Virus record (IMG/VR): IMGVR_UViG_3300043543_000667
Span: 1-31,719 of that record
From: a virus
DNA: 31,719 nucleotides
Strand: one strand, 5' to 3'
Within the stretch, counting starts at the first letter, position 1; every line of letters starts with the position of its first letter. The position numbers and the translations under genes were made by a program. Positions 23,775 to 29,388 of this stretch are shown here, one piece after another. The notes below the pieces were generated by a model. It worked only from the letters and a program-made list of their open reading frames with translations, did not search any database and was not told where the DNA came from.

Positions 23775-24323
23775 ATGGGATACATACTGGTCGCGGCTTA
23801 CCTCATTATGATCGTGATCGCCAACTATGCGGTCACGTTCGCCCGCATGCTCGGCTGGAGCGAGGCACAGATGACCCTGCTGTTTATGACTCAGGGGTTC
23901 CTGTTCATCGGGGGCGATCTCGTCATCCGTGATGCACTCCATGAGCGGTGGACTCGGCATAAGGTCTGGAAACTCGGCGCACTCATCGTGACCGGCGGGC
24001 TCTTGTCGGCACTTCTCAATGCTGAGGCGATCCGGGTCGCGGTCGCCTCGAGTGTCGCGTTTATGGCCGCCGCCACCGCCGATGCGATCGTCTACCAGTT
24101 CGCCATGCGGTGGCCGCGCATCGTTCGGGTGAACACGAGTAATGTCGCCGGTGCGATCGTCGACTCGGTCGTCTTCCCGACGATCCTCTTCGGTGGGTTC
24201 GCGCCGATTGCGACGTTGGGCATGTCCCTGACGAAAATACTGGGCGGCGCCGCCTGGGGTGCGATCTTCGCCCTCACGATCTGGCGGGAGCGCCGCCCAG
24301 CGCCGGAGTCACTCTATCGTTAG
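23775..24323 (+). CDS. yhhQ: Queuosine-precursor transporter, YhhQ/VUT family
   Basis: This 182-residue protein has about six transmembrane segments (residues 4-24, 33-50, 66-84, 86-106, 127-149 and 150-172). Family motifs are clear: A-S-S-V-A-F-M-A-A-A-T-A-D-A-I-V-Y, then R-V-N-T-S-N-V-A-G-A-I-V-D-S and V-V-F-P-T-I-L-F-G. Members import preQ0/preQ1 through the inner membrane. It is slightly shorter than the bacterial protein (about 220). GGAAGGGGG precedes the ATG, and the gene follows dpdA in one operon, so it probably raises the precursor pool for DNA modification. Its last 15 bases overlap a convergent gene. Confidence 0.82.
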   Translation: MGYILVAAYLIMIVIANYAVTFARMLGWSEAQMTLLFMTQGFLFIGGDLVIRDALHERWTRHKVWKLGALIVTGGLLSALLNAEAIRVAVASSVAFMAAATADAIVYQFAMRWPRIVRVNTSNVAGAIVDSVVFPTILFGGFAPIATLGMSLTKILGGAAWGAIFALTIWRERRPAPESLYR

Positions 24324-24572
24324 GACGGCGACTCGGTCGCCGGCATAACGGACGGGGAACGGTGGGGTGAGTTCCCGCCACCGTTCCCCGTGTTCATCGA
24401 GCAGGACGATCCGCACCGCGCTCTCGACAACGAGTCTGGGAACGGCCACGAGTGGAGCGCGGTGCCAGACCGTCAGAAAGTAGTCGCGGCGCGCAAAGAG
24501 CGACCGGTCTTCCCAAGCCGCCGCAGGCACCTGGCTGAACGCATATTTTGCCAGAACGATCAGTTCTCCCAT
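24309..24572 (-). CDS. Small protein of divergent early pair, unknown function
   Basis: This frame gives 87 residues with an alpha/beta character: A-K-Y-A-F-S-Q-V-P, R-R-D-Y-F-L-T-V-W-H-R-A-P-L-V-A-V-P, and a C-terminal strand V-A-V-L-T-I-E. It overlaps the upstream 81-codon gene by 13 bases and converges with the transporter gene, overlapping its end. No clear ribosome site other than GGGATGAG. I do not recognise a family. Confidence 0.55.
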   Translation of the reverse strand: MGELIVLAKYAFSQVPAAAWEDRSLFARRDYFLTVWHRAPLVAVPRLVVESAVRIVLLDEHGERWRELTPPFPVRYAGDRVAVLTIE

Positions 24573-24805
24573 GGCTCATCCCACGGCTCACCGGCCTCGG
24601 CGACGCGCATCCGCTCCTGTTCCGCGCCAAGCTTCGCCAGGTCGTAATCGAAGCCGAGGCGGCGGAAGAGTTTCCGCGCATCCGCCTCGGGTATATACAA
24701 CGTCCGGCCGGAACGGAGCGTAATGTGGGCGCCGTCCGGCTCGACGACGACTACGTCGATCGCGTCGAGGTTTACGACGTACTCGTGGAGTAGGATCGCC
24801 CTCAC
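24560..24805 (-). CDS. Small protein, first gene of divergent pair, unknown function
   Basis: I place the start at GTG 24805 because GAAAGGAGGATAGTC lies just before it and a consensus promoter lies 50 bases upstream. The 81-residue product begins with strands (A-I-L-L-H-E-Y, D-A-I-D-V-V-V-V-E-P-D-G-A-H-I-T-L), reads R-T-L-Y-I-P-E-A-D-A-R-K-L-F like a small beta domain, and ends in an acidic helix and W-D-E-P-W. It may be an early host-takeover protein; there is no sequence proof. Confidence 0.65.
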   Translation of the reverse strand: MRAILLHEYVVNLDAIDVVVVEPDGAHITLRSGRTLYIPEADARKLFRRLGFDYDLAKLGAEQERMRVAEAGEPWDEPWEN

Positions 24806-24854
24806 GACTATCCTCCTTTCGTTTCCGACGGGCCCCGTGGCCGTTCCCGATACC

Positions 24855-24883
24855 ATTCTATCCCGCTTGACGCCGCGCGTCAA
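24855..24883 (-). promoter_or_regulatory. Leftward half of a symmetric divergent promoter
   Basis: On the minus strand TTGACG (24883-24878), 17 bp and TAGAAT (24860-24855) drive the two small minus genes. Its -35 box lies inside the spacer of the rightward promoter and forms one arm of an 11-bp perfect inverted repeat (CCCGCTTGACG / CGTCAAGCGGG, 5-bp centre). Confidence 0.75.
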
Positions 24884-24895
24884 GCGGGGTATATT
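24867..24895 (+). promoter_or_regulatory. Rightward half of a symmetric divergent promoter
   Basis: TTGACG (24867-24872), 17 bp and TATATT (24890-24895) drive the early plus-strand genes. A G+C-rich hairpin (GGGCGGC...GCCGCCC) and GAAAGGGGG follow before the ATG at 24952, the same arrangement as two other early promoters. Only one polymerase could occupy the two interlocked promoters at a time. Confidence 0.78.
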
Positions 24896-24951
24896 ATATG
24901 CCGGCGGGCGGCGCAGGGCCGCCCGAAGGCGGAACGAAAGGGGGCCAAGCA

Positions 24952-25170
24952 ATGGTTCGGGTACACGTTGCGCACGACGGAGTGCAAGATCTCGCCGCGT
25001 ATCTGGCCCGTTGTCTGCGGCGAGTCGACGAGCAGATGCTCACCGAGGTCGCGCAAGCCCTCATCGACGAGGGGTACGTCGCGGGCGAACCCGCGGGATA
25101 CCGGGTGCAGGACCTGCTCGAGCGCGCGTTCGGGTTGTTGGGTGAGTTCTTGGCGGAGGACGTGCTATGA
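24952..25170 (+). CDS. Small early protein, unknown function
   Basis: From the ATG at 24952, preceded by GAAAGGGGGCC, this encodes 72 residues. It is mostly helical: Q-D-L-A-A-Y-L-A-R-C-L-R-R-V, M-L-T-E-V-A-Q-A-L-I-D-E-G-Y, then a C-terminal helix L-L-E-R-A-F-G-L-L-G-E-F-L. It is the first gene behind a strong promoter and overlaps the next start (ATGA). I do not recognise a family. Confidence 0.65.
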   Translation: MVRVHVAHDGVQDLAAYLARCLRRVDEQMLTEVAQALIDEGYVAGEPAGYRVQDLLERAFGLLGEFLAEDVL

Positions 25171-25460
25171 CGCGTCTCGCCCGGCCCCTGCGACCGGTCA
25201 AGCTCTGGCGCGATCAATACGGTCGCGCCCGAGCCGATATCCCGCACATCGCCGTCCATTCCCCCACCGGCATCGAGTGGGGGTATCTCGGCTCGGGCCC
25301 GGCTGATCTCGCGATCAGCCTGGCCTGTTATTTCGTTGAGCGGCCGACTGGCGACCAGATCTGGCGGCTGAAGCGATTGGTCGCGAGCATCCCGGTCACC
25401 TGCCGTGAATACGTCATCATGCCCGAGCAGTTGGCGGCAGCGCTGACGGGCGAGTCTTGA
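25167..25460 (+). CDS. DUF6166-like small phage protein
   Basis: The 97-residue protein contains H-S-P-T-G-I-E-W-G-Y-L-G-S-G-P-A-D-L-A, which strongly resembles the S-P-T-G-F-E-W-G-Y-x-G-S-G-P-A-x-L-A signature of DUF6166 proteins. These small proteins are common in phages, plasmids and mobile elements, and their biochemical role is not known. It is translationally coupled to the previous gene. Its last codons overlap the -35 box of the next candidate promoter. Confidence 0.75.
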   Translation: MTRLARPLRPVKLWRDQYGRARADIPHIAVHSPTGIEWGYLGSGPADLAISLACYFVERPTGDQIWRLKRLVASIPVTCREYVIMPEQLAAALTGES

Positions 25461-25486
25461 CGGCGGGAACGGGGGTGTGCTACAAT
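25457..25486 (+). promoter_or_regulatory. Promoter of a short RNA unit
   Basis: TTGACG (25457-25462), 18 bp, TACAAT (25481-25486). A strong terminator lies only about 80 bases downstream and no convincing protein gene lies between them. Confidence 0.6.
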
Positions 25487-25492
25487 GGGCGT

Positions 25493-25571
25493 GGCGCCAT
25501 GGTATCCTCCTTTCACCCGTGCGCTGTCCTCCTTGCCCACCGACGGCCCCGTTTGGGGCCGTCGGTGTTTT
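25493..25571 (+). ncRNA. Putative 80-nt small RNA with two anti-Shine-Dalgarno stretches
   Basis: A candidate transcript runs from about 25493 to the terminator T-run at 25571. It contains TATCCTCCTTTC (25503-25514), an exact complement of the ribosome site before the 24805 gene, and TCCTCCTT (25527-25534). Both match the kind of sequence at the 3' end of 16S rRNA. It could pair with phage or host ribosome sites. The 12-base sequence is also what a minus-strand ribosome site looks like (followed by ATGGCGCC), so a decayed leftward gene start is the main alternative. The plus frame here overlaps promoter and terminator and is not a credible gene. Confidence 0.4.
25538..25571 (+). terminator. 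Intrinsic terminator
   Basis: A perfect 13-bp stem (CACCGACGGCCCC / GGGGCCGTCGGTG) with a GTTT loop is followed by TTTT. It ends the short RNA and probably also transcripts of the two genes upstream. Confidence 0.85.
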
Positions 25572-25597
25572 GGGGGTGGCTCGCCGTGGCGCGCCGC

Positions 25598-25626
25598 TTG
25601 ACACGGGCGGTGCCTTGCGGTATATT
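25598..25626 (+). promoter_or_regulatory. Strong early promoter, cassette copy 1
   Basis: TTGACA (25598-25603), 17 bp, TATATT (25621-25626). The leader contains a hairpin (CCCGGGG-GCGG-CCCCGGG) and GCGAAAGGGGGG before the ATG at 25675. The whole unit is nearly repeated at 27940-28020. Confidence 0.85.
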
Positions 25627-25674
25627 ATTATCGAAGCCCGGGGGCGGCCCCGGGGTGGGCGAAAGGGGGGCAGG

Positions 25675-26229
25675 ATGAAAGTGAGGGCTGACGTCTTGGT
25701 AAAGGACAACCGTGCTGAGATCCGGTTCAGCGACACGCCCGCCGCTGGCGTCCGCCAGTGGCTAAAGCACGACTGGGGGTTCCGTTATAACGGAACCAGC
25801 TGGACGCGCGACGACGTCAATTGGGGAGTCTTTCTCGATGAGGTGAAGCGGTTTTCCGGCGTGGAGTGGGCGTTCTATTTCGTTCGGGCTGACGGCTCTC
25901 TCCAGCCGGCGGTCGTCGACGAGGCGCCAGGGGTGCGGCGACCGAAGCTCATACCGGCTCCCGCCGCATCCACCGACGCGCAGGGCGGTGTCGGCCGGGG
26001 CGACACCGCGGCACCGGCCCCGGTCAAGCTCCGGACAATCCGCGCGTTTCGGTGTTTGCAGTGTGGCCGGTTGCGCCCGCTGGACGAGGGTGACGCTGAA
26101 GAACTGGCCCGCCGCGAGCGCGCCGCACTCGAGCGAGCCCTCGCGCAGAACGGAGCGGCCTGTTGGCCCGCTCCCGAGAACGTGACGGTCGTGGGAGTGA
26201 TTCTTTGCGAGGACGGAAAGGAGGGGTGA
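25675..26229 (+). CDS. Early protein with a cysteine motif, unknown function
   Basis: Start at ATG 25675, behind promoter copy 1. The 184-residue protein has an N-terminal domain with A-E-I-R-F-S-D-T-P, W-L-K-H-D-W-G-F-R-Y-N-G-T-S-W-T-R-D, a pattern seen in small phage domains of unknown role. A Pro/Ala linker follows (about 85-115), then a C-terminal part with F-R-C-L-Q-C-G and later Cys residues in A-A-C-W and I-L-C-E, possibly a zinc site. The next gene starts two bases after its stop, with the ribosome site AAGGAGG inside its last codons. No enzymatic motif is visible. Confidence 0.7.
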   Translation: MKVRADVLVKDNRAEIRFSDTPAAGVRQWLKHDWGFRYNGTSWTRDDVNWGVFLDEVKRFSGVEWAFYFVRADGSLQPAVVDEAPGVRRPKLIPAPAASTDAQGGVGRGDTAAPAPVKLRTIRAFRCLQCGRLRPLDEGDAEELARRERAALERALAQNGAACWPAPENVTVVGVILCEDGKEG

Positions 26230-26230
26230 T

Positions 26231-26584
26231 ATGCGGTTGATCAACTTGACGCCGCACCCAATATCGGTGTGCGGCATGACGGTCGAACCGTCGGGCGTGG
26301 TCGCCCGTGTTACCGAACAGGTGACACCGGTAGGCACGATCGTCGTCGAAGGTGTTGAGATACCACTCGTCGCCCGCGCGCTCGGTCAGGTCGAGAATTT
26401 GCCCGAGCCGCAGCCGGACACTCTGTACATCGTATCCAGCATGGTCGCGAGTGCGGCCTGGCAAATGGGGCGCATTGACGTCGCCGCGCCCGGCGATTTC
26501 ATCCGCGACGAAGCCGGGCGCATCGTCGGCGCGGCGAGTCTCATCGTCTCGCCGGACTATCGACGAAAACCGGGCGGGGCCTGA
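26231..26584 (+). CDS. Conserved phage protein of unknown function
   Basis: The 117-residue protein starts M-R-L-I-N-L-T-P-H-P-I-S-V, a beginning shared by many small phage proteins. It continues with P-S-G-V-V-A-R-V, L-P-E-P-Q-P-D-T-L-Y-I-V-S, A-P-G-D-F-I-R-D-E-A-G-R-I-V-G-A, and ends in a short basic tail. It is beta-rich and compact. Family members are widespread in phages of G+C-rich hosts, but I know no established function. It is co-transcribed with the gene before it. Confidence 0.7.
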   Translation: MRLINLTPHPISVCGMTVEPSGVVARVTEQVTPVGTIVVEGVEIPLVARALGQVENLPEPQPDTLYIVSSMVASAAWQMGRIDVAAPGDFIRDEAGRIVGAASLIVSPDYRRKPGGA

Positions 26585-26596
26585 CTCCCCGCCCGG
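26570..26596. terminator. Hairpin at the end of the conserved gene
   Basis: A perfect 10-bp stem CCGGGCGGGG / CCCCGCCCGG with a 7-base loop contains the stop codon. No T-run follows, so it may be a weak terminator, an RNA stabiliser or a pause site. Confidence 0.4.
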
Positions 26597-26629
26597 CGGG
26601 TACGGACTGGGCACGAAAGGAGGGTACCG

Positions 26630-27202
26630 ATGAGAATTCTCGTTCCTTGCTTCGACGTCCTGCCACCCTCGTGGGTGGAGACAGGCATCCGGGTATCGCC
26701 GGGGCGCGAGATCGTCCTCGGTGAACAGGGCCGGGGACGCAAAGAGACGCGCGTGCGCGTCCCGGGGGGGAGCGTGTTTTCGGAGGACGGGAAAGTTGTC
26801 CTCCAGATCCCTGTCTCCCATCCGGACGCGGCAGCCGTCATCTGTATCCGGGATTTCTCCGGATACAAGGGAACGTGGGATTTATTGTTGCCGATCCCTG
26901 ACGACCTGCTCCGGCTCTTTGACCAGACGGGGCAGTACGATGTCCTCCAGGGACGGCTACAAGAAACGACGCCGCCCCTGCTCATCGCGTACGGCCGGCG
27001 TGCCCAAGGGATGGCAGGGCGGGTCGGCCAAGGGGACGAACTGCTCTTCATCGCGAAAGCCGGTGACGAGTACGACATCTTCCGATGGGGGCGTATCTAC
27101 GGCGCTCCCCGGATCCTGCGGTTGCGCGTGGGGCAGGGCACAGTGACCGTCACCGACGTCCTCGCCGAGCTCCGTGCGCGAGATGCGGAGGCCCGTTGGT
27201 GA
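26630..27202 (+). CDS. Early protein, paralogue of the 28021 gene
   Basis: The 190-residue protein starts at ATG 26630 after GAAAGGAGGGTACCG. Its first 90 residues align by eye with the gene at 28021: L-V-P-C-F-D-V-L-P-P, G-I-R-V, V-R-V-P-G-G-S-V, and A-A-V-I-C-I-R-D-F-S-G. The C-terminal halves share length and D-I-F-R / D-I-V-R-L-N plus a final V-T-V-T-D-V-L-A-E-L-R-A-R-D-A segment. The protein appears beta-rich with a final helix. No known domain is recognised. A strong terminator follows. Confidence 0.7.
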   Translation: MRILVPCFDVLPPSWVETGIRVSPGREIVLGEQGRGRKETRVRVPGGSVFSEDGKVVLQIPVSHPDAAAVICIRDFSGYKGTWDLLLPIPDDLLRLFDQTGQYDVLQGRLQETTPPLLIAYGRRAQGMAGRVGQGDELLFIAKAGDEYDIFRWGRIYGAPRILRLRVGQGTVTVTDVLAELRARDAEARW

Positions 27203-27207
27203 CAGAC

Positions 27208-27237
27208 GAGGGGCGCCACACGGCGCCCCTCTTTTTT
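27208..27237 (+). terminator. Intrinsic terminator
   Basis: Perfect stem GAGGGGCGCC / GGCGCCCCTC with an ACAC loop, followed directly by six T. The next ribosome site (AAAGGAGG) begins eight bases beyond, so readthrough is probably needed for the next two genes, which show no promoter of their own. Confidence 0.92.
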
Positions 27238-27256
27238 GTAGAGAAAGGAGGAAACC

Positions 27257-27535
27257 ATGCGGATCGTCGTGTCGCGTCGTTGCTGGATCGACCCTGAAAC
27301 CGGCGAGGTAATCCAACAGTGGTTTGAACTCTTTCTCCACAAAGCGCGGTCGGCCTATCCCGAGGCCGATATCACCGTGCAGGAAACCGGTCGGTGCATC
27401 GCGGTGTATGCGGGCGGCAGTGAAGAAGAGTGGCGTGTCGAGCGGCACCTGACCCAACTGTCCGTCGACGCGCTCTTCGAGTGGGCACGGGAGTCAGAGG
27501 TGGACGTTGTGCCGGAAACGGGGGCGAACGCATGA
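27257..27535 (+). CDS. Small early protein, unknown function
   Basis: The 92-residue protein follows GAAAGGAGGAAACC and ATG. It has R-I-V-V-S-R-R-C-W-I-D-P-E-T-G-E-V-I, F-E-L-F-L-H-K-A-R-S-A-Y-P, then T-G-R-C-I-A-V-Y and a C-terminal amphipathic helix, overall an alpha/beta fold. It overlaps the next gene by four bases (ATGA). No family is recognised. Confidence 0.65.
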   Translation: MRIVVSRRCWIDPETGEVIQQWFELFLHKARSAYPEADITVQETGRCIAVYAGGSEEEWRVERHLTQLSVDALFEWARESEVDVVPETGANA

Positions 27536-27906
27536 TCATTCGTATACCCGCACTCATGCCGGTCGATCTCACGGTCTACGAGCGGCGTCGCCTGTCGATC
27601 TGCTTGCGCGACGCGCTAGTCGAACTCATCCCTGATGCCACGCCCGAATGGTCAAACAAGGACGAACTCGAATTCGGTTACACGGAGGAACAGGAACGGG
27701 AGTGGTTCGAACGTGCACTCCCGTTGGCGGTTAGCCGCGCACTCGCCCGATTTTACGAGTGGCAAGACCGGGTAAATCGCGCGGGCATGGACGATCTGGC
27801 GGGCGACGAGTATGTCAGGGCGTACTTGGGGGGCCGCCGTCGGCCGGCCGATGATCCGGTGACCGAACGGTTGAAACGGATCTACCGCAGGGCGGGGTTG
27901 CTATAG
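27532..27906 (+). CDS. Helical early protein, unknown function
   Basis: Starting at ATG 27532 this gives 124 residues. It is largely helical and charged: Y-E-R-R-R-L-S-I-C-L-R-D-A-L-V-E, E-E-Q-E-R-E-W-F-E-R-A-L, V-S-R-A-L-A-R-F-Y-E-W-Q-D-R-V, and a basic C-terminus T-E-R-L-K-R-I-Y-R-R-A. Translation is coupled to the previous gene. It could bind nucleic acid, but no motif proves that. Confidence 0.65.
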   Translation: MIIRIPALMPVDLTVYERRRLSICLRDALVELIPDATPEWSNKDELEFGYTEEQEREWFERALPLAVSRALARFYEWQDRVNRAGMDDLAGDEYVRAYLGGRRRPADDPVTERLKRIYRRAGLL

Positions 27907-27939
27907 GGCGTGCCCGCGTCCTCGCTCGTGCCACGGGGC

Positions 27940-27968
27940 TTGACACGGGCGGCGCCGTGTGGTATATT
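27940..27968 (+). promoter_or_regulatory. Strong early promoter, cassette copy 2
   Basis: TTGACA (27940-27945), 17 bp, TATATT (27963-27968). The sequence from the -35 box through the leader hairpin to the GAAAGGGGGG ribosome site is a near copy of 25598-25670. It drives the 28021 gene. Confidence 0.85.
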
Positions 27969-28020
27969 ATTATCGGAACCCGGGGAGCGGCCCCGGGGGC
28001 AGGTGAAAGGGGGGTTTACC

Positions 28021-28563
28021 ATGGTAGCGCGATTGGTGCCCGTCTTCGAAGTGCGCCCGCCGGCATACGTCCTGCCCGGCATCCGAGTGGACGCCGACCG
28101 CCGCGTCACCCTCGGGCGGCCTGGGCGCGAGCAGGTGCGGTTTCGGGTACCTGAGGGTGCGGTGATCCGCGACCGGCTCGTCACCCGGATGCCGGTCGAC
28201 GGCGACGACGTCGCGGCGGTCGTCGCCATCCGCGATTTCTCGGGGCTCGACCGCGGAACGTACGTCCTGGCCGAGCCCATCGACGAGGACGTCATCTGGG
28301 CCTACGTCATGACCGGCGACGTCGAAACCCTGTATCGGGCGATCACACCGGCCTCGCCACGAACCCTCGCCGCGGCCGCTGACCGGTATGGCGGCGAGTG
28401 GCTAGTCCTGGCCGGGCCCTGGGAGGCGTACGATATCGTGCGCCTCAACCGGCTCGGCAACGCGCCGGCCACGGTGTTGCGCCTCATCGTTACGGAGGAA
28501 CAAGTTGAGCTCGTGAACGTGATGGTGTATCTACGGCAGCGCGACGCATGGGTGCGGCAGTGA
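28021..28563 (+). CDS. Early protein, paralogue of the 26630 gene
   Basis: The start at ATG 28021 lies behind promoter copy 2 with GTGAAAGGGGGG upstream. The 180-residue product has L-V-P-V-F-E-V-R-P-P, G-I-R-V, F-R-V-P-E-G-A-V, then A-A-V-V-A-I-R-D-F-S-G, all matching the 26630 protein. Its C-terminal part shows Y-D-I-V-R-L-N-R-L and V-N-V-M-V-Y-L-R-Q-R-D-A-W. The pair arose by duplication, with different promoter arrangements. No function is recognised. Confidence 0.72.
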   Translation: MVARLVPVFEVRPPAYVLPGIRVDADRRVTLGRPGREQVRFRVPEGAVIRDRLVTRMPVDGDDVAAVVAIRDFSGLDRGTYVLAEPIDEDVIWAYVMTGDVETLYRAITPASPRTLAAAADRYGGEWLVLAGPWEAYDIVRLNRLGNAPATVLRLIVTEEQVELVNVMVYLRQRDAWVRQ

Positions 28564-28567
28564 CAGA

Positions 28568-28597
28568 GGAGGGGGCGGTTCCCGCCCCCTCCTTGTT
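28568..28597 (+). terminator. Intrinsic terminator
   Basis: Perfect 11-bp stem GGAGGGGGCGG / CCGCCCCCTCC with a three-base loop, followed by TTGTT. It closes the 28021 unit five bases after its stop codon. Confidence 0.88.
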
Positions 28598-28615
28598 ACG
28601 ATGGGAGGAGGGAGT

Positions 28616-28930
28616 ATGAACAAGAAGACGGTTCGCTGCGGGTACTGCGGACAGGTGGTGGCGTCTGACGACGCCTACGAGCATACCGTGCCGCACCTGG
28701 CCGAGGTCATACCGATCGTCGATGTCGCGAACTTCCGGGCCCGCCTCGCGCGGCACGTACCCGTGGGCCCAGGGCGAATCGAAGTGCAATACGCCGATCC
28801 GCAGCCACCGCAGCGTATGTTGGCGGCGGCCGTCCGCCGGGCCGGCGGCGCGCTAAATATTTCGGGGATATACCCGGTGAGCCCGGCGCTGGTGCGGTGG
28901 CTTGCGCGGCGGGCGCCGCAATGGAAGTAA
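28616..28930 (+). CDS. Small zinc-finger protein, unknown function
   Basis: The ATG at 28616 follows GGAGGAGGGAGT. The 104-residue protein has C-G-Y-C-G near its start and H-T-V-P-H about a dozen residues later, a C2H2-like zinc finger. A middle region has E-V-Q-Y-A-D-P-Q-P-P, and the end is a basic helix (L-V-R-W-L-A-R-R-A). It may bind nucleic acid. There is no promoter of its own, so expression likely comes from readthrough of the terminator upstream. Confidence 0.68.
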   Translation: MNKKTVRCGYCGQVVASDDAYEHTVPHLAEVIPIVDVANFRARLARHVPVGPGRIEVQYADPQPPQRMLAAAVRRAGGALNISGIYPVSPALVRWLARRAPQWK

Positions 28931-28941
28931 GGGGGGCAGCT

Positions 28942-29322
28942 ATGGTCGTGAAGACACCGTTCGTGTATATCCCACATGAGGCGCCGTTACTCGATTACGC
29001 CGCATGGGATCGGATCCGTGATATGCTCGAGAACGCGGGCGATGACCAGGCTGAACTCGTGGTTCTATTGCGCGACTACGCGGATCAAGCCGCGCTCTAC
29101 CTGTCGCGGCGCCTGATCCGGAATCCTCAGACAGCAACCAATCGCGAGTGGCTGAACGCGGTGACGTCAACAGTCGCGAGCATCGCCGCAGCTTCCAAAC
29201 TGGAGCCGCGAACTGTGGACGAGTACCGGTTCCGTGGTCAGGCGATCGAAACCGGTTATTTGCACTTGGCCGCACTGCTGCTCGCTTGGGCCGCCGTGAC
29301 TGAGCAACGGCATAACCAGTAG
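28942..29322 (+). CDS. Last early gene, helical protein of unknown function
   Basis: Starting at ATG 28942, behind AAGGGGGGCAGCT, this gives 126 residues. It is nearly all helical: W-D-R-I-R-D-M-L-E-N-A, A-E-L-V-V-L-L-R-D-Y-A-D-Q-A-A-L-Y-L, V-T-S-T-V-A-S-I-A-A-A-S-K-L, and a final A-A-L-L-L-A-W-A-A-V-T. There is no signal peptide and the helices are amphipathic rather than transmembrane. It ends just before a strong bidirectional terminator. Family unknown. Confidence 0.65.
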   Translation: MVVKTPFVYIPHEAPLLDYAAWDRIRDMLENAGDDQAELVVLLRDYADQAALYLSRRLIRNPQTATNREWLNAVTSTVASIAAASKLEPRTVDEYRFRGQAIETGYLHLAALLLAWAAVTEQRHNQ

Positions 29323-29342
29323 TCGGTGTAGCGAACGAGGGA

Positions 29343-29375
29343 GGCAGCGGGGCCGCCGGCCCCGCTGCCTGTTTA
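29343..29375. terminator. Bidirectional terminator between early genes and QueC
   Basis: A perfect 12-bp stem GGCAGCGGGGCC / GGCCCCGCTGCC with a GCC loop lies between two convergent genes. TGTTTAT follows in the plus direction. It would stop early transcripts from the left; in the minus direction the hairpin has no T-run and is weaker. Confidence 0.85.
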
Positions 29376-29388
29376 TCCTCATCCCTAC

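Noticed and set aside
25356-25365. CCAGATCTGG identical to the palindromes near the putative origin
   Set aside because: Single isolated copy inside a coding region; without a second site I take it as chance.
25328-25540. Minus-strand 70-codon frame opposite the DUF6166-like gene
   Set aside because: It is antisense to a well-supported gene and lacks a promoter; kept only as an alternative explanation for the ribosome-site-like sequence at 25503-25514.
25457-25678. Plus-strand 73-codon frame after the DUF6166-like gene
   Set aside because: It runs through a consensus promoter, a perfect terminator and another promoter, has no family resemblance, and its start is only an ATGA overlap by chance.
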